DNA from: Dentipellis sp. KUC8613
Taxonomy: Eukaryota > Basidiomycota > Agaricomycetes > Russulales > Hericiaceae
NCBI GenBank assembly: GCA_002286715.1
Contig: NSJX01000003.1
Coordinates: 1,104,680-1,168,679, forward strand
Direction: 5' to 3'
Length of the DNA stretch: 64,000 nt
Below are positions 11,062-22,541 of this stretch, in pieces (the first letter of the stretch is position 1; every line of letters starts with the position of its first letter). Made by a program: the position numbers and the translations under genes. Below the pieces are notes generated by a model. The model saw nothing but the letters and a program-made list of their open reading frames with translations. It did not search any database and was not told where the DNA came from.

Positions 11062-11613
11062 ATGTCCGGTCCGACGACACCTCTATTGGGCCTGTTGGTA
11101 TGGCCGCGGGAGCATTTGGCAGCCATGGGCTCAAGAATAAGCCCGGCGTAACGCCCGAGAAGGTGTCCGCATTCGCGACTGCGACCAATTACGCGGTGGG
11201 TAGGAATTTCTTCTATATAGCGTCTTGAACATCATGCATCATGAACGAGCTTCGAGTCTCCATGCAACTCGTGCTAATCCGGAATGGATGTCAGATATAC
11301 AACGGTCTGGGCCTTCTCGCTATCTCATGCCACCCTCGGTTTGGCCTGCATAGGTTCGCTGGGCCTGCGATTGCACTTGGAGGACTTGTCTTTTCTGGTT
11401 CTATCATCGCCCTCGTTCTTGCTCGCGACCGGTCAGTAATACAGGATGAATGTTACACCGTCTGCGAATTCACCCTTCTACCAGATTCAAATTCTTCGGT
11501 CCGATAACACCTCTTGGCGGGACTCTCATGATGGCCGGGTCAGTCCGTTCTTTGGAGTCTCGCTCGACTACTGACGATGGTTTCCGAAAAGCTACGTCTC
11601 TCTCCTGTTCTGA
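11062..11613 (+). CDS. DUF423/TMEM256 family small membrane protein
   Basis: Small membrane protein of unknown biochemical role, related to bacterial YgdD and human TMEM256. Exons are up to 11195, 11295-11431, 11485-11538 and 11592-11613. The family signature is clear: GMAAGAFGSHGLKNKPGV, then NYA/IYNGLGLLAIS across the first intron, and GPITPLGGTLMMAGYVSLLF at the end. The N-terminus is puzzling. The first ATG (11062) opens a frame reading MSGPTTPLLGL, which looks like the expected leader but is out of frame by one missing base with the conserved part. The first in-frame ATG is 11100, inside GMAAGAFG. Either translation starts there or a 1-base deletion is present. Family certain, start unresolved. 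Confidence 0.82.
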
Positions 11614-11830
11614 AGGAGACGAGTGAGAGTAGGAAAGTATGAGTAGACCGAAATATAAGTTGAAAAAGCATGAAGGGTGAAGAACGATCACGTGGGGAAC
11701 GCGTCGCGCGAGAGAGGACGTGGCAGCTCCGCTTGAAAATGCTTATGTAAGGTGGCGCATTTGATGTGAGAGCGATGCAGTGGCCTAAGCCTTGTCTTGT
11801 CTCCCGCGAGCTGTCTACGTCGACCATACC

Positions 11831-13870
11831 ATGTCTGACCCCAAGTCCCACCTCGCCCATCCCCTCAAGCGTCGCCTTACTTCTCCAGCTGATCTCGGTT
11901 TCTTTACCCCCTCAGCCACTTCTTTCCAACCTCGTCCTTACAATCCCAGCGGTTCGTCCGCGGGAGCACCTAAGCCTCCGCCGCCCGCCCGTAACAATGC
12001 GCTCGCACATCCCTTACCACCAATGGATCCTTCGCCAACCGACCCCCATTGCGTCTTCATTCACCCGCCGTTCACAGCCTTTCCTGAATCTCATCTGCAT
12101 CCGGAGGGCTTGACTTACGCTCTTATGGCTGCCAATCCCGATTGGTTTTTGGATCCTCTTGACTTCATCTCGACCAAAAGCACCAACCCGGACGCAATAT
12201 CCTATCCCTCCCAGCTTGAGCCTCCTCGCGGCTGGTGCCCTGCCAAGAAAAAGGATTTGAAGGAGAGGGGCGTCGACAGTTGGCCGGACGGAGAAGAGCC
12301 TCGTCTTCGTTGCACATTCTGCAGGAGGACTTATGCAGGTGTAAATGCAAAGAGTATGTGGAGGCGCCATGTCTTTGAGAAGCACAAGATCGCTATGGCC
12401 AATCGCCGCGATAATCTCGAGAGATCTCGGAAGGGTGCAAATGGTATGTCCTATCGTTTTCACATGTGCTCAAGTCTTGACGAACTCTCAGGTGGTAAAG
12501 AAGTCCACGAGAAGGAGAATGTGCAAGTCACTAGCAGACACGGAAGAGTGTCTACAGCGTCACTGAGTTCTGGCAGCCAAGGGGCGGGTGGCCAAGCCAG
12601 CTCCTCGAAGTCCAAGCTTCGAGCTCTTCGTCCTGCTGCTGGCAGCAAAGCCTCCGCACTCTTCGACCGTGGCAACGGTAACGAGTCCTATGACGATGAC
12701 GAGGATGTCCCAGTCCCCTCGGCTCCACGTATCCCGCAGGACGAATTTCCCATGCTCGAGCCTGCACCCAAATTATCTCGCCCCCCTCTTTCTAAGTCGA
12801 GTTCCCGTATCAGTCCGACTCCGCCACCTGATTCCCCGCAGTCTGACACTGTAGAGCTGCAAGCACCTGTTTCCGATGAAGCACCTCCTACCCCAGTCCG
12901 CCCCCTCATTCCGGCCTCACCGTATAATCCGCTGGTGACGCCGTCGTTCCGTCATTCGCCTCCTCGCCTTCCATCCGATCAACCGTGGCGGTTCCCTAGC
13001 CCTAGTCACCCCTTGCACTCGAGTGCTCGGGAAATGTGCCTCAGTATGATCGTCCGTGGTCAAGCAAGTCCCTCGGATGCACCCGTCGCTGGTTCCATTG
13101 GCATTGATGTCAGTCCCGTAATCATTGCCCCACGAAGCGGGAAAGCTAGCGTCTTCAGCACGCCGGGCACAGTCACGTTTGGCAAGAGCAAGGATGCTGT
13201 TCTTGAGACCCCGCTGTTCGGAGAGAAGGGTCTGGGTCTGATAGATGCGACGAAGGCCACGCCTCGCAGACTCTTTATATCTGGCTCGACGCCTGTTTCC
13301 GTCACAGATCGCCTCAGCCTCAAGCAGTTCCGTTCTTCCGATGAGGCCCCTCAGAGGCCTGGTGGCGTGTCAATAACCCCTCGCACAATCAGAACCCCAT
13401 CGAAGCTCATGAGCAGTTGGCTCTCGGACGCATCTACCCCAGCCCGTCATCGCCGGTCGTTGCTCGCATCTCTCGAAGAGGACCCGTTCTCCAACATCTA
13501 CGGGACTTGGCCTGATCTCCAGAAGCAGGAACCTGGAGGCCAAATTGCCACACCCCCGACGACCAGTCCCGAGTCCGAAAGCCCAGTCGTGCGTACGAGC
13601 AAATTTCAAAATGGCTCTGTACAGCGCACAAAGAACGGTCTTATGACCACGAGGCCCAGTCTTCTGGAGCCTTTCTCTTTGAAACGGGAGAGCGAGGACG
13701 AGGACAACGGCGAAATCGAGGAGATGCTCATGTCGTCCCCCGTGAGCAGGGCTCGCACAGTGGGGTCAAAGGGAGGCTGGTCTAACGACCGTGCTAGCGA
13801 TGATGGGCATGAAGACTTGTCGGACATCCGTCCGCCGTTGAGGAAGCGGAGGAGGACCATTGCCGGGTAA
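11831..13870 (+). CDS. C2H2-like zinc-finger protein, mostly disordered
   Basis: Function not recognised. About 660 aa after removal of a 48-bp intron (12444-12491). Residues about 160-190 carry a single C-x2-C...H-x4-H unit (CTFCRRTYAG...HVFEKH) that could bind DNA. The conserved N-terminal block before it includes GLTYALMAANPDWFLDPLDF. The remaining 450 residues are Ser/Pro-rich with many SP/TP sites, suggesting phosphoregulation, and end in a basic cluster (PPLRKRRRTIAG) that could be a nuclear signal. The start at 11831 follows a CACC-like context (accATGtct). A nuclear regulator is a reasonable guess but only that. Confidence 0.75.
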   Translation: MSDPKSHLAHPLKRRLTSPADLGFFTPSATSFQPRPYNPSGSSAGAPKPPPPARNNALAHPLPPMDPSPTDPHCVFIHPPFTAFPESHLHPEGLTYALMAANPDWFLDPLDFISTKSTNPDAISYPSQLEPPRGWCPAKKKDLKERGVDSWPDGEEPRLRCTFCRRTYAGVNAKSMWRRHVFEKHKIAMANRRDNLERSRKGANGMSYRFHMCSSLDELSGGKEVHEKENVQVTSRHGRVSTASLSSGSQGAGGQASSSKSKLRALRPAAGSKASALFDRGNGNESYDDDEDVPVPSAPRIPQDEFPMLEPAPKLSRPPLSKSSSRISPTPPPDSPQSDTVELQAPVSDEAPPTPVRPLIPASPYNPLVTPSFRHSPPRLPSDQPWRFPSPSHPLHSSAREMCLSMIVRGQASPSDAPVAGSIGIDVSPVIIAPRSGKASVFSTPGTVTFGKSKDAVLETPLFGEKGLGLIDATKATPRRLFISGSTPVSVTDRLSLKQFRSSDEAPQRPGGVSITPRTIRTPSKLMSSWLSDASTPARHRRSLLASLEEDPFSNIYGTWPDLQKQEPGGQIATPPTTSPESESPVVRTSKFQNGSVQRTKNGLMTTRPSLLEPFSLKRESEDEDNGEIEEMLMSSPVSRARTVGSKGGWSNDRASDDGHEDLSDIRPPLRKRRRTIAG

Positions 13871-14544
13871 GAATGGAGTTTCCTGGTTAAGAGTGACTCA
13901 GTTTTCCTATTGCATCGCTATGTGGTGATGTGTTTCGCTATCGTTTCGCTGTGTCTTGCTTTCCTCTTTTGTATTATTGTTGGTCAACCCGTTTCTGGGA
14001 CGCCCTAGTCCCTCCTCTTATTTATGACAGGGACCTCAGCGCCCTGAGGCATAGCAGCTCGTCCCTATGTAACGTATATGAATACCGTGTCTTGTTTTCT
14101 TTTGATCTCGTACTGCATTCTTTGGTCTAATTCTTTTCGCTGTACAAACTGGTTTTTTCGCCATTTTATTATTGGGCTCCAGCTCGTGTACCTTCTTGTG
14201 ATTATAGCTTCGTGTTTGCCTCACTCCGTTTTCATGTTATGTCGACCCTCCCGAGTTGTTATTGGGTAGCTTCGATCTCCTTGACTTTCTGTATGTGTCT
14301 ACCAGTCGTAAATCCTGTATGTTAGGGAACAATATCATAGAGTCCTCGTACGTACTAAAGTTTCGTTTATGTGTGACATTTCTTGTCGACTTGATCCAGG
14401 GCGCTAGTAGCACGTGTCGAGTATACGCTTACACGCTGCGGCGCGCTCGCGCTCGCGCTGGTATGCACCGCGCCTCAGCTTGACCCAGATTGCCCTAGAA
14501 GACAAACTCGCTGGCTCAAGTGCTGAGATACGTGTTCAGACGCG
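13871..14544. other. Intergenic, no gene seen
   Basis: This AT-rich stretch (to about 14400) carries the 3' end of the zinc-finger gene and then the VPS18 promoter. Short open frames here encode hydrophobic, unrecognisable peptides and lack splice context. A GC-rich patch (gcggcgcgctcgcgctcgcgctgg) lies just upstream of VPS18, at about 14438-14461. Confidence 0.5.
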
Positions 14545-17500
14545 ATGTTTGATGATTGTGGGTACTTCAGAACTTTCTTGACCAGCCACGAATTCATCGT
14601 CTGTGACAGATGTCGAGCACGCAGCTTCGCCAGGCGGAGTCGTTCAACGGTCACAGGCGTTTCCAGCTCAGAATTATGAGGGGTTCGAGCCGTCGCCCTA
14701 TGTGCAGGATGATGCAGCGGCAGACGATCTGGACACCGTGCGTCGACTTCATAGCTTCGTTGGCCGTCGCTCATAGTGCTATAGAGAGAAACACAGTACA
14801 CCAATGCACCAGCTGCACTCCCCCCCATGTTCGACCTAGGTCGAGTTCAATATACCCTACCCGCCTCCCTCATGTCCCTCGTCGTCTCGTCAGACCTTCT
14901 TGCCATGGGTCTATCCTCAAACATGATTGTTCTCATCGAGTTGGCGCATGCGGAACAAGTGGTCAAGATCCAAATCCCCCGCAAGCCTACGGATATGACC
15001 ATTCACCGACTATTCTTGGACCCCTCAGGTCGGCATCTTATCATTACTTCCCTGCAGGGAGAGAACTGGTACCTCTTCCGAGGCTGGAAGAAGCCGAAGC
15101 AGCTCAAGACGTTCAAGATGGTCATTGAGAGCGTCGCGTGGAACAAGGCTGCTCTGCTTTCGTCATCCAACCTGACGTCCTCGAGAGAGATACTGATAGG
15201 CGGCAGGAATGGCACAATTTATGAGGCCCTGTTGGACGCGGAAGAGGACTTCTTCAAGTCTCAAGAGAGGTACCTGCAGTCTGTGTTCACTCTGCCGGAG
15301 CGGCTTCCTATTACTGGCCTTGCTTTTGATTTCTTCCCTCCCTTGGACCCAAAGAAGGCGCTGGTCGTGGTGACGACCCCGTCAAGAATATACCAGTTCA
15401 TCGGTGCACCAGATCGACGCTCGGAGGACGGTGGCAGGGTCTTCAGTGGTCTCTTTGCAAGCTACCGAGATACGGCTCCAAGTGAGTAGCGAATGATGAT
15501 CCCGTACAATGTTTACCGACTGTCTATCCAAGAGATTCTCGAGTTGCCCAGCAACATCCAGCATTCCGAACTTCATTACTACACACCACATGGGAGCCAA
15601 GCCTTGTCACTACCGAAAGAGATGGCGTGGATGACGGGTGCGTATCGTTGACCGTCGTATCGCAATTGTTGACATAAGGTACGCAGGCCCTGGTATCTAT
15701 CATGGGAACTTCAACTTTGAATCTACAACCGACGACCTCATCGACAATGCGCAGCTGCACCATTATCCCGTGTTCCCTGCATCATCTTACGGTTCCCAGG
15801 GAGGGCAGCCACCTTTGGACGTTCCAACGTCCATTGCACTCACTGAGTTCCACTTCGTGCTGCTTTATGCGGATCGAATAGCGGCCATGTGCACGCTAGA
15901 CGAAAAGCTAACATATGAGGAGATTCTTCCTTTGGTGAGCTCCCTTGTGACGATTGTGATAGCAGGTCGTGACTAGCAAGTGTAGAAACCCGGCGAGGAA
16001 GTGCGAGGATTGACGGCAGATCCAGTACGCAAAACATACTGGGTGTACACAAATCAATCCCTGTTCGAGCTTGTGATCAAGGATGAAGACCGTCATGTTT
16101 GGAAGGTCTACATGGAACGTGAACTCTTTGACTTGGCTCTGAAGCATGCCAAGGCATGTCCACTTTGAAATGGCCTCTTCGGTGCACTCACAGATATCAC
16201 AGACAGCAGGACAGAGGGATCGTGTCACCTCCGCCCAAGCGCATTCTTTCTTCAAAGAGGGACGGTATTTCCAAGCCGCCCAGTCATATGCGCAATGCTC
16301 TGTGACGTTTGAGGAGGTGACCTTGAAGTTCTTGGATGCCAACGAGCGTGATGCTCTACGTTCATATCTAATCTCTCGCCTCGAGCGGACACGAAAAACG
16401 GTTTGCCTTCCTCCCTGAAAAGTGAAGGGCTGTGCTTAATATCAACTTGGACATAGGATATCTCGCAACGAATGATGCTTGCTACTTGGCTTGTTGAATT
16501 CTATCTCAGCAAGTGCAACGAGCTTGATGACCTAGCTGCATCGTCGTCTGCATCATACGATGTCGAGAATATTAAGACAGAGCGAAGTATTCTTGAAGAG
16601 GATCTCCGGCACTTCTTCGGGACGTACAAGGTGAGCAGCTAGTCGAGCATGCGTCGTGAAAGGCAGCATTGACGGGAAATGCATTAGGACAACCTTGATC
16701 CAACTACTGTGTACGAGCTGATCCAGGGTCATGGCCGCGTTGACATGTACTTGCATTACGCTACCCTCATTGGGGACCACGAGCGTGCAGCTGAGCATTG
16801 GATTCTCGAAGAAGACTGGTTGAAGGCCATAGAGGTCATTAGCCGCCAACCATCATTAGACCTTTACTATCGCTTTGCCAGCGTGCTCATGCGGAGCGCC
16901 GCAAAGGAGACGGTGGACGTTTGGTTGCGCCAGCCAGCACTCGATCCTCTCAAACTGGTTCCGGCTCTTCTGCAGTTCCAGCAAGCGCCTCGCGACCCGC
17001 TCTCGCCAAACCATGCCGCGCGCTTCCTCAACGCTGTCATCTTCGACCAGCATAACACTTCGCCCACCATCCACAATCTGTTGATCACGTTTTATGCATC
17101 TTCTCCCACAGAGGACGACGGTCCCCTTCTGCGGTTCCTTTCGAATGCTCCGGTGGATCCTCTCACTGGAAAGCCGTATTACGATCTGGACTATGCTCTG
17201 CGGTTATGCAGCGAAGCCGGCCGCATACAACCATGTGTCCACATCTACTCGCAAATGGGCCTTTGGGAAAGCAGTGTCGACTTGGCACTCGAGAAGGGTG
17301 ATCTAGAGCTGGCCAAGATCAATGCGGACAAGCCCGAGGACGATCAGCAGCTGCGGAAGAAGTTGTGGTTGAAGATTGCTAAATTTGTGGTGCAGGACAA
17401 GAAGGATATCAAGATGTACGTGCTTTCTCTAGTTCTTATGGGGCCGTTGCTGACTCGGATCTCAGGGCCATGCGGTTCTTAGAAAACACAGACCTGTTGA

Positions 17501-18342
17501 AGATCGAAGATATTCTTCCCTTCTTCCCAGACTTCGTGGTCATTGACGACTTCAAGGACGAGATTGCAAACGCGCTGGAGGGCTACTCAGCGCAGATCGA
17601 CAACCTGAAGAGCGAGATGGACGATGCGACGAGAAACGCGGAGTCCATCAAAGAATACATCGCCGGCCTCAAGAACCGCTTTGTTACAATTGACGCTGGG
17701 GAGAAATGCTCGGTCTGCTCTCAACCGCTCTTGACACGGCAGTTCTATGTGTTCCCCTGCCAACATTCGTTCCATGCAGACTGTCTCATCGGCCTGGTAT
17801 GTATTACTTGACACTAGCGTACATGACTGCACTGACGTCTGATTCTTTAGACAAAGGAATATCTCCCGGCACACGCTTTGAGGCGTATTCTAGCTCTGCA
17901 AAATGAGCTCATACAAGGCAACCCAGGGCTTGTTGACCGCGGCGCGATCACGTCCATCACAGGACACGGTGCCCAGCCTCGGCAGCCGACCACTCAACGG
18001 ACGTTGTTATCTGCTAACTTCACCGCACCTTTACAAAATGGAACTCGAGCCGCCAACTCGCTAGGAAGAAACTTGCTATCTGCAGGCGATCGTCTGCGAG
18101 ACCTCATTATACCAGACGCGCTCGCGTCGGTCGTGACCGCGCCGGCGGGCTGGATACCTGGCATTGGCCTCGGCAGCGGCAGCAAACGGCTGGAGAAGGA
18201 GGGTGGGAAACGGGCACAGAAGTTGAGAGAGGAGCTAGATGAGATTCTCGCGAGTGCGTGTCCGCTGTGCGAGAGCGTTGTGGTGGGGCTGGATAAGCCA
18301 TTCGTCAAGGAAGGCGAAAGCGAAGCGGGTTGGGAACTGTAG
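14545..18342 (+). CDS. VPS18: Vacuolar sorting protein Vps18/Pep3
   Basis: Core subunit of the HOPS and CORVET tethering complexes that drive endosome-vacuole fusion. The first coding exon is only 13 nt (14545-14557) and joins 14610-14737 and then 14785-15481. This restores MFDDYV, a conserved-looking acidic leader (FEPSPYVQDDAAADD) and RVQYTLPASL. The N-terminal half is the Pep3/Vps18 beta-propeller (GRNGTIYEALLDAEEDFF, GPGIYHGNFNF). The middle is helical solenoid (MYELIQGHGRVDMYLHYA, GRIQPCVHIYSQMGLWESSVDLAL). The C-terminus has a split RING-H2 finger: CSVCSQPLL..FPCQHSFHADCL before an intron (17797-17850) and CPLC about 125 residues later, as usual for Vps18. Around ten introns. Vps20 is also encoded in this window, but the two are not adjacent. 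Confidence 0.93.
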
Positions 18343-18557
18343 CTCCTGCCTTCGCTTCAGTATACCGTGCATTTTATAGCAAGCTAATTTATTTGAGACG
18401 CTTTCCTGCTGATATTTACCAATTCACGCTTCTGTGCTGGAGTGACCGAATGTATGGACTGTGAACTCACTTGTGACGCTGGATGAAAGTGAAGAGAAAA
18501 CGCAATGATGGATGATACAGGCTAGTGATACAGGGCGTGCAGGGGTAACGAGAGACA

Positions 18558-19063
18558 TCACTGGTTGATTTTCTTCGAGCGGCCGGCTTTTCTCCGCAGT
18601 CTAGCGGCCTTGCGTGCACCGAGCTGATGAAACACGATAAATAAATAGAACAAGGGCATGAAAGGCGCGAGACACACCTTGGCTTTCATCTCCTCTGCGA
18701 GCCGCCGCTCCTCTGCTGCCTTTTTTCGCTGCTGGGTGATTTCTCGGCGCCTGAATGTAGGTGAGTTTATATTTCTGCAGAGAAGAGATGGTGCATACTG
18801 CTTTATTTCGGAAGACTTCTCCTCCTTAAGTTCAGCCTCAAGTTTTTTTATTGCAAGAGCTTTTTGCGTTTTTTCCATGCGGTCGTTCCATTGTTTTGTC
18901 TTGAGAGCTTCCTGAAGATGAGAACGACTGGGCGGGGGTGAGCAGGAGAACAGGCGAGGGAGGAGGGGACATACACTGTGGCGGTCTTGACAGGCTTCCA
19001 AGGCTTGCCGGAGACGCGTCCATTGGAGGAGGATGCGATGGGAAGGGGGGCGAGGTCGGACAT
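18558..19063 (-). CDS. CGR1: rRNA-processing protein Cgr1
   Basis: Small basic nucleolar protein needed for 60S pre-rRNA processing. Exons run from the ATG at 19063 (SSNGRVSGKPWKPVKTATV) through RSHLQEALKTKQWNDRMEK and KALAIKKLEAELKEEK, then RREITQQRKKAAEERR, to a final short exon LGARKAARLRRKAGRSKK. This is the whole PF03879-type architecture: conserved GKPWK block, long charged coiled coil and basic tail. It is convergent with VPS18 (about 215 bp between stops) and divergent from the next gene. Confidence 0.92.
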
Positions 19064-19241
19064 GATATGGGACTGTTGAGCGGCCGAGTGACCGGTTCTG
19101 AAGGATAGGCGAGGGATGTTTGGGCGTGTTTGGGAGAGGAGGAGCTCACTTGTGCCCGGTTGTTGCTCTCCCCGCCTCAGGCTCTCCCGCCCAGCGCCGC
19201 CCTCAGCGCCGCCCCCGCCCCCGCCCCCGTCCCAGAGGCAG

Positions 19242-21914
19242 ATGGACTCTCCTTCCGCCTACCACGACGACCATCTCCGCCGCCTCCTCGACCAACGCGC
19301 TGCTCGCGCCGACGTCGCCCACGCTCGTTTTCCCTCCATGTCCGAATGGTCCGATTCCCCTTCTGTCTACAGTCATGCCCACTTCTCTCCGCGTCCGATA
19401 GACAGGGCTGAGCTCGACGCGAACACCGCCGGCTTTGACTTTTCAATCCCTTCGCAGTATCGCACCCATCCCTACCACTCCGACCGCGACCGTCTCAACG
19501 ATCCCTCGGCAAGCACGCTCGACCTAGACGACGACTCTACTTCTTCTCGCCCAAATTCCCAGGCTCATTTTCACCATGGCTCGTCGACACCCTCTCCGCC
19601 TGTTCACGATAGCGACAGTGATGTTGATGCTGCGGATCCTCGCATGAGCATGCTTGGTCCGAAGATGCGCTTTCATTCTCCCGCTCCTTGGGAACTCGAT
19701 GAGGATCCCGTTCAAGAACAAGACGAGCCCGATGATGACGCTCGTTCATTCGTCTCTAGGCGTGGAAGAATGAAGAATAAGGGTGAAGGCTTTATCAAAG
19801 GCTTGAACCTGAGTTCCCTGAACTCCAGGAATCATAGTGCATCCCGACCCAGCGCAGACTGTCACCGCCCAGGTGGCAAGGAAAAGCTGTCGTTCGAGAC
19901 GTCTTCATCTTACGTATCTGTGTCACAGGGAGCCCTTCAGTGAGTACAATTCCTTTGCTGTCTCTGGTGTCGTCATGATTTACTGCACTGGTCGACGAGT
20001 GACTGACGTGATCTTTTGCACAGGACTCTCGCGCAAGCGTCCATGTCAACGTCTTCTTTGGCACCCTCCCAAACGCCCTTGCGTGGTAAATTCTCCCTGC
20101 CTCGTGTTCGTACGCGAACGGTCTCCAATACCTCGGCCGCCAAGCCTAGCCTGAGCCCTCATTCTACGGTCTTCCCTGCTCAATCTCTCAACATGTCTCC
20201 TGTATCACATCCTTCCCGCCCAGATTCTCCGGCCCCATCCGTACTTTCTAGCCAACTTGCTCGCACGGATACTCGCGCGTCATCTCGCCCTGGTTCCCCA
20301 CGATCTATGGGCGGACAGGACGACTATGTGCATCCCTATGCAAACCCTGAGTTGGTGCAGCGCACAATCCGTCCGTCCCATTTATGCCAAACCCGAGTCC
20401 CGTCGAGTGTCCGTGATATGGAAAGCAGCGATTCATCAGCCACGTTTCCTGATTCGAACACCACTAGAAGTTCGTCGCCCTCTCGGTCTGCATCGGCTGC
20501 GACAATCACTATGACTCCTGATACATCTGCTTCATCATTCGGTCAAGATGCAACCTACATAAAGCGTCCCACGCCGAGCTTGCAAGGTAGAACAATTTCT
20601 GGCCCCATGCCTGTCGAGCCCCAAAGTCCCCCCATGTTACCGAAAACGACTACCACCAAAGCAATGAGGCGCGAGACAAAGCTCTTACCTCCTCAAAGTA
20701 TGAATCAAATGGCAGGTTGGGGCGAACTGCCAGCGTCACCGACGTTCACACTCATTTCATTGCAAGAGGCGCAGGCGCAAGCTAGGGATCGCTCGCGCAA
20801 TAATACTGTGCAGCCTCCGACGAACTTAGCGAAGGCGCCTTTCTTAGACCAGGAACCTCCCTCTCGGTATACTACCAGCTCTACGAATACTGCCACTAGA
20901 GCACGGGCGCATTCAACGGGCGCAAATACCAAGGGCAAGACCGTTTTGCATAACCTGTCGACGACTACGTCTCCGTCTTCAATGGCACGCACAGACATGG
21001 ACGCATCCCCTGTCGGCAATACCCCGGCGCGAGGCCTCAAGCACAAGAAGAGCGGGTTCATGCGTTTGTTCAACGGTCGAGAGAAAGACAAGGGAACTCA
21101 AAGTTCTCCCACACCGCCGGTATCATTGTCAGGCGACGCCGGTATCTCGTCCGTTTCACCCCTTCCCATGCCGAAGACCCCCAAAATCACCACCAGCCGC
21201 GTTCCTGTCCCTGCGCTAACATCATTCTCTCATTCTGAAGGTTCGACGAACTTCGATGATGTAGCCAGCGGCGAAAGCGAGGTGACTACGGCACCTTCTA
21301 GGACAGAGCGCTCACCGCATGGGCGGCGTTATATCCCACCATTGTCGATACGTACGCCGTCTGACAAGGCTTCGCATTTGACTGCACAGTCTCCGGTCCA
21401 ACCTGCACTCAGCGCACCCGCAGGAACCACCGAATTCCCGAGTCTTAGCTTGCGACCTGTCTCTACCATATTCAGCGCCCACTTCTCCGAGCATCTGATA
21501 GAAGGCGAATCTCCTCTTGATCAAGAAGCGGACAACTCGACATCGACGAGCGGCTTTTCACCGGTCACTCCCGGGTTCCCTAATCGCTCTTCCGGAGACA
21601 AATCCGCTGCGGTGGTGGAAGAAGACGAGTCTTATTCTGTCGTGCGAGCCTTGCAGAATCAGATCGCGACTTCGCGTAAAGCCTGGCAGCAACAGATCTG
21701 GGAACTAGAGGGCCAGGTGCATGATCTACGGGCGGAAGTTGAAGAACTGCGTGCCAAAGAGGCTTCAGGCGAGCATTGTCCGGTTTGTGGTCGCGGTGCA
21801 TCCAAGACCGGGTCATCCGATGGCGATGACAGTGCAAGACAAACGGGAGTTGTCAATCGTCCACGAGCGCGGACCGGGGTGGGCACTCGTTTTGGCGCGG
21901 CCATTGCTGCTTAA
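19242..21914 (+). CDS. Large disordered protein with C-terminal coiled coil
   Basis: Not recognised. Two exons (19242-19939 and about 20023-21914) give about 860 aa; the splice joins ALQ to TLAQASMST. Nearly all of it is Ser/Thr/Pro-rich disorder with many SP sites. Two structured hints are visible: a basic patch (RGRMKNKGEGFIKGLNLSSLNSRN) near residue 190, and near the C-terminus a coiled coil (RKAWQQQIWELEGQVHDLRAEVEELR) followed at once by CPVCGR, half of a possible zinc ribbon. The start at 19242 is the first ATG opening a conserved-looking frame; upstream sequence is Pro-rich and probably 5' UTR. It shares a promoter of about 180 bp with CGR1. A scaffold or cortical role is possible but unsupported. 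Confidence 0.7.
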
Positions 21915-22541
21915 CTGCCAGTGACATGACTCCCACCACCTCCACCATCATCATGTCCCATTCACACTATCTAATGACGCGACGTTCCCTACTCAGGGTG
22001 TATATATGGGTCTGTTGTGTTGTTGGACGGGCGCGCGGTGTCTTGCCCTTGATTTATCGCTTATTTCCCAGATCCGTAGCCATTTGGATGGGTCCTTTTT
22101 CCGCCGTATACTAGATTTATGGTTTCTATATTCTGTAGACCAACTTGTAATGTGTACATCACCTTTCTGTCTTGTACGTTGATGCACCAGCGTTGTTGTG
22201 CTATGACGTTTATACCGTTTCGTACTTAGGGATCTATACCTGTCTATAGTTGTCGACTTATTGCCCTTCTGGCACACCCCTCCTACTCATTCATAGTCCT
22301 TTCACCACACTCATTTCTACATTCCGGTCTCATTCGGTCGTTTCGACTTGTTCGCCACGTTCTGTAGTCTTGTCCTTACATCAGGAATATCGATGACTGC
22401 ATGGAACCCATTCACTAAACCCTTGAACTGTGGAACAAAAGTGAAGTCCCTCAAAGTCTGAGATTATACGTGTCCTTGGGAACACATGGTATAAGTATAC
22501 AGAAAGACTAAATAAACAGGTCGGTAGTCAACGTTCAACGT
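21915..22541. other. Intergenic, convergent 3' ends
   Basis: This interval lies between the convergent stops of the disordered-protein gene and SEC39. The sequence is AT-rich and pyrimidine-rich with no conserved open frame. I see nothing beyond probable 3' UTRs. Confidence 0.5.
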
